64,000 bases of DNA from Siphonodentalium dalli. Taxonomy: Eukaryota > Mollusca > Scaphopoda > Gadilida > Siphonodentaliidae. Shown here one piece after another: positions 34,463-44,631 of the stretch. The first letter of the stretch is position 1; every line of letters starts with the position of its first letter. Both the position numbers and the translations under genes were made by a program. The notes under the pieces were generated by a model. It did no database searches, was not told where the DNA came from, and saw nothing but the letters and a program-made list of their open reading frames with translations. The stretch covers positions 82,000,324-82,064,323 of the forward strand of contig CP136061.1 of NCBI GenBank assembly GCA_032622095.1, in the 5' to 3' direction.

Positions 34463-35601
34463 GGGGTCCTCTCAAAGATACCAATATACTCGAAAAGGAA
34501 AGTTTGGAAGAAAAAGTGGTCGATTCAAGAAGAATGTAGTTAGATCAAATGTTCCATCGAGCCATAAATCATTTCACAAGTCCCACCATGAAAAAAGTTA
34601 TACTATGACAAACATGAGTCAGGAATCACAGGATGCTCTTAAGTTTCGCATAAGCCGTGATGTTGATGATGATATGCAGGTTGTGACTGACCGGAATGTT
34701 TATCATGTGAAAAAGACTGTTGACAATGACCAGAAGGTTACATTGATTCTTCAGAAGAAGACAGCCATTGCATTAGAAGGTTACCGTGTTATTGACTTAT
34801 CCAATCTCAATGTCCACATAAATAAAATTGCCATACATGTAGCCGAGTGTCCTGCTGCATTGTCCAGAATTGCTTCAAACAAACAACCATACCAGTTAAT
34901 AACAGAATCTAAACGTTATGCCTTGGCCTCAATTCTACTAGCAAGATGCAGTTGTTGTCTGCAGAGCTTTTACTTTCATACAAGTAAAACAACTGATTTC
35001 CAGTCCAAAAAGTTATATGATGTTAATGCCAGGGCAGTTTGGGGGCAAATGGTGACAGGAGGTGGTGCCAGTTGTCTCAATGAGCTTTCCGCAACTTTCG
35101 ACATGCCAGGTATGAGCAGGTCTACATTTACCAAGATAGAGACTGGCATTTGTCATATTTGGGAAGAAAGTATACAGAAATAAATGTTGCAGGCAGGTTG
35201 TGAGGAAAGACAGATTGCAATAGAGAGTGGGAAGTTCTGTGATGGAATACAATCAATTACGGTCATCTGCGATGGAGGTTGGAGTAAGCGATCTCACAAA
35301 CATTCGTACAATGCGGCTGGTGGGGTTGCCACCATCATCGGTGCTGCCACTAAGAAGATTCTCTACATGGGCGTCCGCAACAAAAACGGTTCTATATGTA
35401 TTAAACATGAAAATCTCAACACCAATCCTCCTGATCATGAGTGCTATCGGAATCATACCACCAGCAGCCAATCGATGGAAGCAGACATAATTGTTGAGGG
35501 ATTTCTTGCTGCGGAAAAGATGCACGGTGTTCGGTCCAAATGGATGGTTGGCGATGGCGATAGTTATGTCTTTGCAAGAATTCAAGAAGAGGTTCCAAGA
35601 A
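34463..35601 (+). repeat. Transposase tandem unit 1 (1,139 bp)
   Basis: Begins GGGGTCCTCTCAAAGATACC. Contains the basic N-terminal region through GDGDSYVFARIQEEVP. A TAA at 35181-35183 interrupts it. At its end the frame shifts into unit 2 because 1,139 is not a multiple of three. Confidence 0.95.
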
Positions 35602-36739
35602 GGGGTCCTCTCAAAGATACCAATATACTCGAAAAGGAAAGTTTGGAAGAAAAAGTGGTCGATTCAAGAAGAATGTAGTTAGATCAAATGTTCCATCGAG
35701 CCATAAATCATTTCACAAGTCCCACCATGAAAAAAGTTATACTATGACAAACATGAGTCAGGAATCACAGGATGCTCTTAAGTTTCGCATAAGCCGTGAT
35801 GTTGATGATGATATGCAGGTTGTGACTGACCGGAATGTTTATCATGTGAAAAAGACTGTTGACAATGACCAGAAGGTTACATTGATTCTTCAGAAGAAGA
35901 CAGCCATTGCATTAGAAGGTTACCGTGTTATTGACTTATCCAATCTCAATGTCCACATAAATAAAATTGCCATACATGTAGCCGAGTGTCCTGCTGCATT
36001 GTCCAGAATTGCTTCAAACAAACAACCATACCAGTTAATAACAGAATCTAAACGTTATGCCTTGGCCTCAATTCTACTAGCAAGATGCAGTTGTTGTCTG
36101 CAGAGCTTATACTTTCATACAAGTAAAACAACTGATTTCCAGTCCAAAAAGTTATATGATGTTAATGCCAGGGCAGTTTGGGGGCAAATGGTGACAGGAG
36201 GTGGTGCCAGTTGTCTCAATGAGCTTTCCGCAACTTTCGACATGCCAGGTATGAGCAGGTCTACATTTACCAAGATAGAGACTGGCATTTGTCATATTTG
36301 GGAAGAAAGTATACAGAAATAAATGTTGCAGGCAGGTTGTGAGGAAAGACAGATTGCAATAGAGAGTGGGAAGTTCTGTGATGGAATACAATCAATTACG
36401 GTCATCTGCGATGGAGGTTGGAGTAAGCGATCTCACAAACATTCGTACAATGCGGCTGTGGGGTTGCCACCATCATCGGTGCTGCCACTAAGAAGATTCT
36501 CTACATGGGCGTCCGCAACAAAAACGGTTCTATATGTATTAAACATGAAAATCTCAACACCAATCCTCCTGATCATGAGTGCTATCGGAATCATACCACC
36601 AGCAGCCAATCGATGGAAGCAGACATAATTGTTGAGGGATTTCTTGCTGCGGAAAAGATGCACGGTGTTCGGTCCAAATGGATGGTTGGCGATGGCGATA
36701 GTTATGTCTTTGCAAGAATTCAAGAAGAGGTTCCAAGAA
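35602..36739 (+). repeat. Transposase tandem unit 2 (1,138 bp)
   Basis: Nearly identical to unit 1. It lacks one G in GCGGCTGTGGGG (near 36458), adding a frameshift, and reads CTTATAC for CTTTTAC near 36108. The TAA is at 36320-36322. Confidence 0.95.
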
Positions 36740-37878
36740 GGGGTCCTCTCAAAGATACCAATATACTCGAAAAGGAAAGTTTGGAAGAAAAAGTGGTCGA
36801 TTCAAGAAGAATGTAGTTAGATCAAATGTTCCATCGAGCCATAAATCATTTCACAAGTCCCACCATGAAAAAAGTTATACTATGACAAACATGAGTCAGG
36901 AATCACAGGATGCTCTTAAGTTTCGCATAAGCCGTGATGTTGATGATGATATGCAGGTTGTGACTGACCGGAATGTTTACCATGTGAAAAAGACTGTTGA
37001 CAATGACCAGAAGGTTACATTGATTCTTCAGAAGAAGACAGCCATTGCATTAGAAGGTTACCGTGTTATTGACTTATCCAATCTCAATGTCCACATAAAT
37101 AAAATTGCCATACATGTAGCCGAGTGTCCTGCTGCATTGTCTAGAATTGCTTCAAACAAACAACCATACCAGTTAATAACAGAATCTAAACGTTATGCCT
37201 TGGCCTCAATTCTACTAGCAAGATGCAGTTGTTGTCTGCAGAGCTTTTACTTTCATACAAGTAAAACAACTGATTTCCAGTCCAAAAAGTTATATGATGT
37301 TAATGCCAGGGCAGTTTGGGGGCAAATGGTGACAGGAGGTGGTGCCAGTTGTCTCAATGAGCTTTCCGCAACTTTCGACATGCCAGGTATGAGCAGGTCT
37401 ACATTTACCAAGATAGAGACTGGCATTTGTCATATTTGGGAAGAAAGTATACAGAAATAAATGTTGCAGGCAGGTTGTGAGGAAAGACAGATTGCAATAG
37501 AGAGTGGGAAGTTATGTGATGGAATACAATCAATTACGGTCATCTGCGATGGAGGTTGGAGTAAGCGATCTCACAAACATTCGTACAATGCGGCTGGTGG
37601 GGTTGCCACCATCATCGGTGCTGCCACTAAGAAGATTCTCTACATGGGCGTCCGCAACAAAAACGGTTCTATATGTATTAAACATGAAAATCTCAACACC
37701 AATCCTCCTGATCATGAGTGCTATCGGAATCATACCACCAGCAGCCAATCGATGGAAGCAGACATAATTGTTGAGGGATTTCTTGCTGCGGAAAAGATGC
37801 ACGGTGTTCGGTCCAAATGGATGGTTGGCGATGGCGATAGTTATGTCTTTGCAAGAATTCAAGAAGAGGTTCCAAGAA
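36740..37878 (+). repeat. Transposase tandem unit 3 (1,139 bp)
   Basis: Nearly identical to unit 1, with three private changes (TTTACC near 36980, CTAGAATT near 37142, GTTATGTG near 37514). The TAA is at 37458-37460. Confidence 0.95.
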
Positions 37879-39017
37879 GGGGTCCTCTCAAAGATACCAA
37901 TATACTCGAAAAGGAAAGTTTGGAAGAAAAAGTGGTCGATTCAAGAAGAATGTAGTTAGATCAAATGTTCCATCGAGCCATAAATCATTTCACAAGTCCC
38001 ACCATGAAAAAAGTTATACTATGACAAACATGAGTCAGGAATCACAGGATGCTCTTAAGTTTCGCATAAGCCGTGATGTTGATGATGATATGCAGGTTGT
38101 GACTGACCGGAATGTTTATCATGTGAAAAAGACTGTTGACAATGACCAGAAGGTTACATTGATTCTTCAGAAGAAGACAGCCATTGCATTAGAAGGTTAC
38201 CGTGTTATTGACTTATCCAATCTCAATGTCCACATAAATAAAATTGCCATACATGTAGCCGAGTGTCCTGCTGCATTGTCCAGAATTGCTTCAAACAAAC
38301 AACCATACCAGTTAATAACAGAATCTAAACGTTATCCCTTGGCCTCAATTCTACTAGCAAGATGCAGTGGCTGTCTGCAGAGCTTTTACTTTCATACAAG
38401 TAAAACAACTGATTTCCAGTCCAAAAAGTTATATGATGTTAATGCCAGGGCAGTTTGGGGGCAAACGATGACAGGAGGTGGTGCCAGTTGTCTCAATGAG
38501 CTTTCCGCAACTTTCGACATGCCAGGTATGAGCAGGTCTACATTTACCAAGATAGAGACTGGTATTGGTCATATTTGGGAAGAAAGTATACAGAAAGAAA
38601 TGTTGCAGGCAGGTTGTGAGGAAAGACAGATTGCAATAGAGAGTGGGAAGTTCTGTGATGGAATACCATCAATTACGGTCATCTGCGATGGAGGTTGGAG
38701 TAAGCGATCTCACAAACATTCGTACAATGCGGATGGTGGGGTTGCCACCATCATCGGTGCTGCCACTAAGAAGATTCTCTACATGGGCGTCCGCAACAAA
38801 AACGGTTCTATATGTATTAAACATGAAAATCTCAACACCAATCCTCCTGATCATGAGTGCTATCGGAATCATACCACCAGCAGCCAATCGATGGAAGCAG
38901 ACATAATTGTTGAGGGATTTCTTGCTCCGGAAAAGATGCACGGTGTTCGGTTCAAATGGATGGTTGGCGATGGCGATAGTTCTGTCTTTGCAAGAATTCA
39001 AGAAGAGGTTCCAATCT
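37879..39017 (+). repeat. Transposase tandem unit 4 (ancestral-like)
   Basis: Differs from units 1-3 at about ten sites and keeps an open frame. It has GAA where the others have TAA, CSGC for CSCC, and GHIW for CHIW. It continues directly into the unique 3' part of the exon (IWGVKVVKIECANH). It is therefore the best guide to the original sequence. Confidence 0.9.
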
Positions 39018-39935
39018 GGGGAGTGAAAGTTGTTAAGATTGAATGCGCTAACCACATGACAAAATGTTTACGAACCAGATTAGAGCAGCTAGTAGAAGAC
39101 AATCCCCATTATAAAGGAAAGAATAATCTGACCAAAGTGAAAAGAGTGAAGATCGTATCATACGTCAGATCATCTATCAAATACAGATGTGATAATCCAT
39201 CCACTGATTCTGCATCTACAATCTTAATGCTAAAAAATGACATCATGAATTCAGCTTCTCATGTTTTCGGGATCCATGATAAGTGCTCGGACTTATGCAA
39301 GGCAAAGGCAAAATAACAAAAAGAGATTGGTTCAACTCAAGGTAACAAATCTAACAATGAAGAGCAGGAAAAAAAAGCAGACAGCGTTAGTGATACGGAA
39401 CCGGTTGAACAGGAAATTCTGAAGGAGATGAAAGATTATTGGACAGAATGGATGTCACCAACAGAACTGACTGAGGTGACATCCCTTGATGCCGATGCTG
39501 TTGATATAGATCCATCACTTCATAATGATATCCGCTTCCATCTGAATCGTCTAGCTGAAAAGGCCGACAAACTTATTGGAAATGCCACAACCAACCTTGC
39601 AGAAAGCTGGATGAACATGCGAATGAAATTTGATGGTGGAAAGGTAAGAAATCGATGTAACAGAGGCTCGTGGAATTTCCGCTGCTATGGCGCACTGCTA
39701 CGAAATAACATGGGACCAAATTGGGCACCGATTGCATGGGGACAGGCGACAGGTACTCGAGCTTGTAGAGCCTTCAAAGATGAGTACTCTAAGAGGAGAA
39801 AGATGATTAAACAGGCAGCCGTGTACCAGAAGAAGAAAGATTATAAAGTGAAGCGGTGGAAAAGAAAGATAAGAGCACTGAAAACCAACATGACGAAGAA
39901 GGCTAGACTGTAATATGGTCCTGATCCATCCAAGT

Positions 39936-40723
39936 GTCCAATGATTTAACACCAGAACAACTTCAAGACAAGATCGAATGGTACTACGAGAAAGAAATCA
40001 ATGTGTCTGAAAAAAATTAAAGCATGTCGAAGAACAAACAGTGGAACAGTCATTGTCCGGTTATTGGCTAGCTGAGAGAAAGAAGAGAATAACAGCATCC
40101 AATTTTTCAAGTATCGTCAAGCGTCGGACTACCATCCCTGTGAAGAAACTTGTAGAAAAGCTCTTGTACTCAACATTTGCAGGAACAAGACTTACTAGAC
40201 GAGGGCTTAGACTTGAAAAATTTGCCATTACGGAATACATCCAATTTAAGAAGGACAACAGTGAAGATGTAACGGTTAAGAAATTGGGACTGTTCATTGA
40301 TATGGCACATCCTTTCCTTGGTGCCAGCGTTGATGGTCATGTGACAAGTAGCACACATGGTGAAGGCGTGATTGAAATTAAACATGTTCTTCTGAACAAG
40401 GGTTTCATGTTCCAAGAAGCTGCTTTGAAATCAAAGGTATTCTGTTTACAATATGTCAATGGAGAACTCTCATTGAAGAAAACACATGCTTTCTACCATC
40501 AAATTCAAGGTCAACTCAATGTTTTGAATCTTGAAGTGGCTGATATTGTTGTGCGGCGGGTGGATCCCATCAACTTCTCGTTGAAAGAATCAATCGAGAC
40601 CCCATCTTGTGGAAAGACACTATGCTACCAAAACTTGAAGCATTCTACCATAAGGCTATACTTCCTGAGTTGGCAGCTCCATGTAATGGAAAGAAGCCTG
40701 GCATCCGGGAGCCAGGAAATTGG
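39936..40723 (+). pseudogene. YqaJ-type exonuclease domain
   Basis: It follows the transposase in the same exon after a frame change near 39935 and another in an A-run near 40009-40015. The frame from about 40020 reads SGYWLAERKKRITASNFSSI (the W...R..RITAS opening of YqaJ), then TRRGLRLEKFAITEY. The acidic site follows: HPFLGASVDG (Asp at 40332), VIEIKH (Glu 40374, Lys 40380) and YHQIQGQLNV. D...E-x-K...Q is the signature of lambda-exonuclease/YqaJ nucleases, which resect DNA for recombination. A further frameshift near 40598 moves the C-terminus (KDTMLPKLEAFYHKAILPEL ... REPGNW) to another frame. The exon then ends at 40723 with a GTAATT donor. Confidence 0.85.
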
Positions 40724-41866
40724 GTAATTAATTCACTTTACTCCTAGCAACCAATCAAATACTAACACAAATGCATTAAATTTGTAGCATGTTGCATGCA
40801 TAAACTATTTTCAGTTATGTGAACTAGTATCATGATGAATGTTTGAACCAAGTAAAGTGTCAATAACCACGAACATACCGGTATTACATGAGCTGCTGCA
40901 ACAATGTTACAATATAGTTTCACTACATATATATTGATTTTTCTTGCCATCTTTAATTAATTGTGTGTATTATGCCTTTCCATCACAAGACGAAAATCCA
41001 TATTATCATACATACATGTACATACATACATGTAGAATAAATGGTTTTCACACTTTTAAAATTAATTTATTCAATGTGTAAAGGTAAAAACCCATGTATT
41101 TTATGTATACCACACTTCAGACTTCTACACCGTGTATTGTAATAGTATCACTACCAGGGGTGCCCAGCTTGCTTACATGTAGGTAATGAATGAGCAAATT
41201 ATTAGTGTTCCTTCAAGTTATTTCAATCAATGATTGGTCACCTGCAGTCAATATCACCTGTTGCCTGAAACTCTCTACATGTAGATACATAACATGTAAC
41301 CTCTATCTTTTAAGTTGTGACTAAACGCTCTTTAGTGTTCATTATCACTGCCTTCATATATGTTATTATTATTTATTTGTTTCACTTTTAGTCAACTGAG
41401 GTAAAATGCACCTATTTACTAATATTCTCCTGGTTAGTTGACCCCTGTGGAACAATGTTCCTACATACCGTCTTCATCTGATAATGAACACTCATTATTG
41501 CTCATGTGCAGTACATGATCATTCTCATTTAGTGTCAACTGCAGCTAACTAACTGTTTGGTACTGGTGGGTCAATTTACCGGTACCTGTGTTTACCAATA
41601 TTTTGTACCAAAGGCAGCCGTTTACATTATATTAATCAGGAGTGCCTCTTCAAATCAACTGAGGTCAAAATCACATATCCCATGACACAGTCCTGGTCAA
41701 TTTACCCCTGTGTAAAAATTCCCAGGTCTGATGGTCTATTCGTTGCCCATAGTCACGCAGACAAACAAACAACAAAACAACCAAATGAAGTTTTATTAGT
41801 ATAGATCAATGTACATGCTGTTACAATTCGATTTGATATACATACTTATCTTCACTTTTCTTACAG
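40724..41866 (+). other. Intron 1 of the transposon gene
   Basis: 1,143 bases from GTAATT to CTTTTCTTACAG. Splicing joins codon-complete ends (GGA AAT TGG | TAC CCT). The segment 41325-41740 is made of a degenerate ~125-130-bp repeat that also fills 45340-45870 and 48050-48590. CATACATGTA words occur near 41010-41035. Confidence 0.7.
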
Positions 41867-42288
41867 TACCCTGTAACGGCAGTCAGCTTGGCAAAAAAAA
41901 CTCCAGCTCCAAAGAAGTTCAGACCTCCTGCAGGACACCCAAAGACCAAAGTCAAAGATCCCCTGGTAAATGTAACAGAGCACAAGAAAGCCCTATCATC
42001 AAACACAGCAAAATCTGCTAAAGCCATATCACCCAGGCAAAAGGTATCAAAAGTAAAGAGACACGGACAAAAAAGACACAGGTTATTGCCAGCACCACAA
42101 GTGAAAGTGCAACACCCTCTGACAATGTGTTGTAAGACTCTGACTTCACTGAAGAAAGATCCTTATTATTCCTGCACAAGCATATTCTTCATGAATGGGA
42201 GGATGAGTATGGCAGAACAAAATGGTACAGTGGGATCGTTAGTGATGTCTTAGATGGTGAAGATGGAGATGAGGATGCTGCATATGAC
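41867..42288 (+). pseudogene. Transposon gene exon 2: basic linker and start of Tudor-like domain
   Basis: The acceptor CTTTTCTTACAG ends at 41866. The first frame reads YPVTAVSLAKKTPAPKKFRP and is rich in Lys, Pro and Ser, like a disordered DNA-binding or nuclear-localisation linker. A frame change near 42045 and a TAA at 42133-42135 follow. The final frame reads HKHILHEWEDEYGRTKWYSG and then IVSDVLDGEDGDEDAAYD, ending at a GTAAGT donor (42289). W-Y-S-G-x-V with a following acidic loop resembles Tudor/chromo-barrel modules. That is a visual judgement. Confidence 0.65.
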
Positions 42289-42825
42289 GTAAGTTGTCTG
42301 TATATTGTTGAAAGTGTTGAAATAACAGTGGTGGTGTTGTGGTGTAGTATGTCACCTATTTTCTGCCCGATACTGCGACTCAGAGTGTATCATAAATATA
42401 TATTTTTAATCAATGTTTCAGAAGTATACAGGTAGTATTTTTAGATATAAATTTGTCGACTACATGCATGATTATTATTGTTATGAAGTTCAGAATTCAT
42501 CTAGTAATTTCAGGTGCCTGATAATGGTGTCAGCACAATTATTAATTAAATATAAAATGCCCAAACCTGGCCCAACAATCATTATTTGGTAATGAGACAT
42601 AGAGTGAAATTGCTATCACTACTATTAATTTAAGCCTAAATCTCCAATCATCACAGAATTCGGCCATAACAATTATTAGGCATCTGAGAGTAAGAATATT
42701 GCATTTTCATTTTTTTGTTGGTGGCAATATATCGCTGCAAAGTGTGAGAAAATGTGCTGCATGTATTACACAGTGTTTCCTCATTTAACATGTGCTTCAA
42801 CGATCGGTGATTCTCTAACTTTCAG
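42289..42825 (+). other. Intron 2 of the transposon gene
   Basis: 537 bases from GTAAGT to TCTCTAACTTTCAG. The phase is 0 on both sides. No internal coding is seen. Confidence 0.7.
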
Positions 42826-42930
42826 GTGATGTACGATGAAACTGGTGAAAATGACAAATATGAAGTAGACTACAGTGAGTTGGTGGATGACTATCTAGCT
42901 GGATCACTGAAGTTTGTTGATGATTTGTGA
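42826..42930 (+). CDS. Transposon gene exon 3: end of Tudor-like domain
   Basis: Acceptor ACTTTCAG, then 34 open codons to TGA at 42928-42930: VMYDETGENDKYEVDYSEL and then VDDYLAGSLKFVDDL. Joined in phase to exon 2, it completes a beta-rich acidic module of about 65 residues whose YDV-x-YD and L-x-x-DY-x-x-G-x-L pattern fits a Tudor/chromo-barrel fold. A chromatin- or methyl-reader role for the transposase would be the natural guess but is inference. Confidence 0.65.
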   Translation: MMYDETGENDKYEVDYSELVDDYLAGSLKFVDDL

Positions 42931-43602
42931 ATTTGCCTGCACCTGCTCCCCTACTACATGTAACATACCATTCATACCGTGAGTATTCATATGCTACGCT
43001 TTACTTGTGGTTTCTATTATTTGTTGGTGGATTGATAAAATATTTCTTTGTATGGGCAAAGTAATATCTTGCTTGTCTGCAACATTGTGATGATTTGGCA
43101 AGCATGGGGTTAACATGATGACAAATACATATTAATAATGCTAAAATGATCTTTTAGTTAGCAGAACTTGCAAATGTCCTCTGTTTGTATTAATTGTTTT
43201 GTGTTCTGAATGTCATGACTTTTTATACAATTGGGCCTCCATACCTTTGCTGTTGAAATAGTTCCAGCATTTGATATCTATTTAAAAATGCATACAAGTG
43301 TTACAACTTTCAATTTTAGTCAAGTTTAATCCTACGTTCTACATGTCTCAATTGTTCATCGTTCTTGGATATGTAATTCAACTTTTCCCTTACACTGTTT
43401 TCAGGTTTGATGTTGGACTTGGGTGATTTTGGGTTCGAAAACTTCACTTAAAATAATTGTGTTCAAAGACAACATTTTGATAATTTGGGTAAGATATTCC
43501 ATTAAATAACATCTATTTAATATCACAGAACATATTAGAACTGAGTTTGGGTTATATGGTAGTTGAAATCAGCCTGAATCACTTCATAATCGACCTATGA
43601 AA
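42931..43602 (+). other. Transposon 3' untranslated and subterminal region
   Basis: Non-coding, AT-rich. It contains TTGGGTTCGAAAACTTC near 43428, the inverse partner of TTTCGAACCCAA near 33472. No clear AATAAA was fixed as the polyadenylation signal. Confidence 0.5.
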
Positions 43603-43630
43603 TTTTGTCCAAATTGGGTTAACAAAGTCC
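43603..43630 (-). repeat. Right terminal inverted repeat
   Basis: Reads TTTTGTCCAAATTGGGTTAA followed by CAAAGTCC, then TTAA (43631-43634). It is the inverse of the left end with two mismatches in 28. Confidence 0.85.
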
Positions 43631-43696
43631 TTAATGACTAGCGGATTCGTTGAGATGAGCATGCAATCAATCTTCTACCCAGTTACCAGGCGGACA

Positions 43697-44148
43697 ACAA
43701 ACAAGCCGGAACAATGATGATTGACATGCCTTAAATTAGCGCGAACAAGCCGGTACAATGATGATTGACATGCCCTAAATTAACACGAACAAGCCGGTAC
43801 AATGATTATTGACATGCCCTAAATTAGCGTGAACAAGCCGGTACAATGATGATTGACATGCCCTAAATTAACACGAACAAGCCGGTACACTGATTACTGA
43901 CATGCCCTAAATTAGCGCGAACAAGCCGGTACAATGATGATTGACATGCCCTAAATTAACACGAACAAGCCGGTACAATGATTATTGACATGCCCTAAAT
44001 TAGCGCGAACAAGCCGGTACAATGATGATTGACATGCCCTAAATTAACACGAACAAGCCGGTACAATGATTATTGACATGCCCTAAATTAGCGCGAACAA
44101 GCCGGTACAATGATTATTGACATGCCCTAAATTAGCGCCAACAAGCTA
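43697..44148 (+). repeat. 44-bp satellite, about 10 copies
   Basis: The unit is GAACAAGCCGGTACAATGAT plus KATTGACATGCCCTAAATTA and four bases, starting at 43743, 43787, 43831, 43875, 43919, 43963, 44007, 44051 and 44095. Units alternate between ...TTAGCGC and ...TTAACAC endings and between GATGATTG and GATTATTG, giving an 88-bp higher-order period. Confidence 0.95.
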
Positions 44149-44631
44149 CCACTATCACATTATAGATACGCCGTCAATCGATATTGGAGTTATGTTACCA
44201 ACATCAAAGTAATTGCAATATGGGCATTACTTTTCTTTGTGAATTAAGTATGAATATTCATGTTACCTTTACCTTTCATTAAACTTTCACCTTATATTCA
44301 CTTTTGGTCGATTATCTTTTGCCATTCTTCGGCATGCACCCATGGCCGACAGGTAGCAGCAGAGATATAAAACAAACAATGATCGCAATTGACTCAAAAT
44401 AATTTATCCCCACATTATTGACTATTACATGAATTAGTGCTTCCTGCTTATACACATCCAATCAAAACATGCTTGTTGTTGTAATTATAAATTTCAGCTG
44501 TGGATAGAACGCGGCGGTTCGTATTCACTCCTTTCACGAGGATTGTGCGTTGCGGTGGCCCTGTGTATAGTGGCTCACCGGCGGGAAAACAGTGTTCACC
44601 ATCGCACCCGGTCAGAGTAAGTTTTTTGTTC
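44149..44631. other. Intergenic, no gene seen
   Basis: Short open frames overlap on both strands at 44448-44736 without any recognised motif. Confidence 0.4.

Larger units (their letters stand above)
34461..39913 (+). pseudogene. Mutator-like DDE transposase part of the gene (quadruplicated core)
   Basis: The likely start is ATG 34461 (MGSSQRYQYTRKGKFGRK, a basic N-terminus); an in-frame ATG at 34380 also exists. Next comes a region with a CSCC/CSGC pair, and then the catalytic core. The core carries VICDGGWSKRSH (Asp at 38687-38689 in the last unit), WMVGDGDSSVFARIQ (Asp at 38969) and IECANHMTKCLR, with a likely third acidic residue in NLAESWMNM (Glu at 39602). This is the arrangement of invertebrate Mutator-like transposases. 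Residues of the core are repeated four times (units at 34463, 35602, 36740 and 37879). Units 1-3 carry TAA where unit 4 has GAA (QKEMLQ). In-frame TAA codons also lie at 39314 and 39911, so this copy is not functional. Confidence 0.8.
33293..43630 (+). mobile_element. 10.3-kb TTAA-flanked DNA transposon with Mutator-YqaJ gene
   Basis: Left end GGACTTTGCTAACCCATTTT (33293 on) and the inverse right end (43603-43630) match at 26 of the first 28 positions. TTAA precedes the left end (33289-33292) and follows the right end (43631-43634). A subterminal TTTCGAACCCAA occurs inverted at similar distances (about 33472 and 43430). Inside lies one spliced gene on the plus strand (34461-42930). TTAA targets are known for Kolobok and piggyBac superfamilies. 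A Mutator-like DDE domain with YqaJ suggests a Kolobok-like or unclassified group; I cannot settle this by eye. Confidence 0.8.

Noticed and set aside
35253-38906. Recurrent minus-strand and alternate-frame open frames of 80-128 codons across the transposase units
   Set aside because: They lie opposite or out of frame with clear transposase coding sequence and repeat only because the units repeat; no motif of their own.
40041-40727. YqaJ region as a separate virus-derived or host exonuclease gene
   Set aside because: It is colinear with the transposase inside the same terminal repeats, and its end splices in phase to exon 2, so one fusion gene is the simpler model.
33293-43630. Calling the large element a MULE on the strength of its Mutator-like domain
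   Set aside because: MULEs make 8-11-bp target duplications; here the flanks show only TTAA, so the superfamily is left open (Kolobok-like is suggested).
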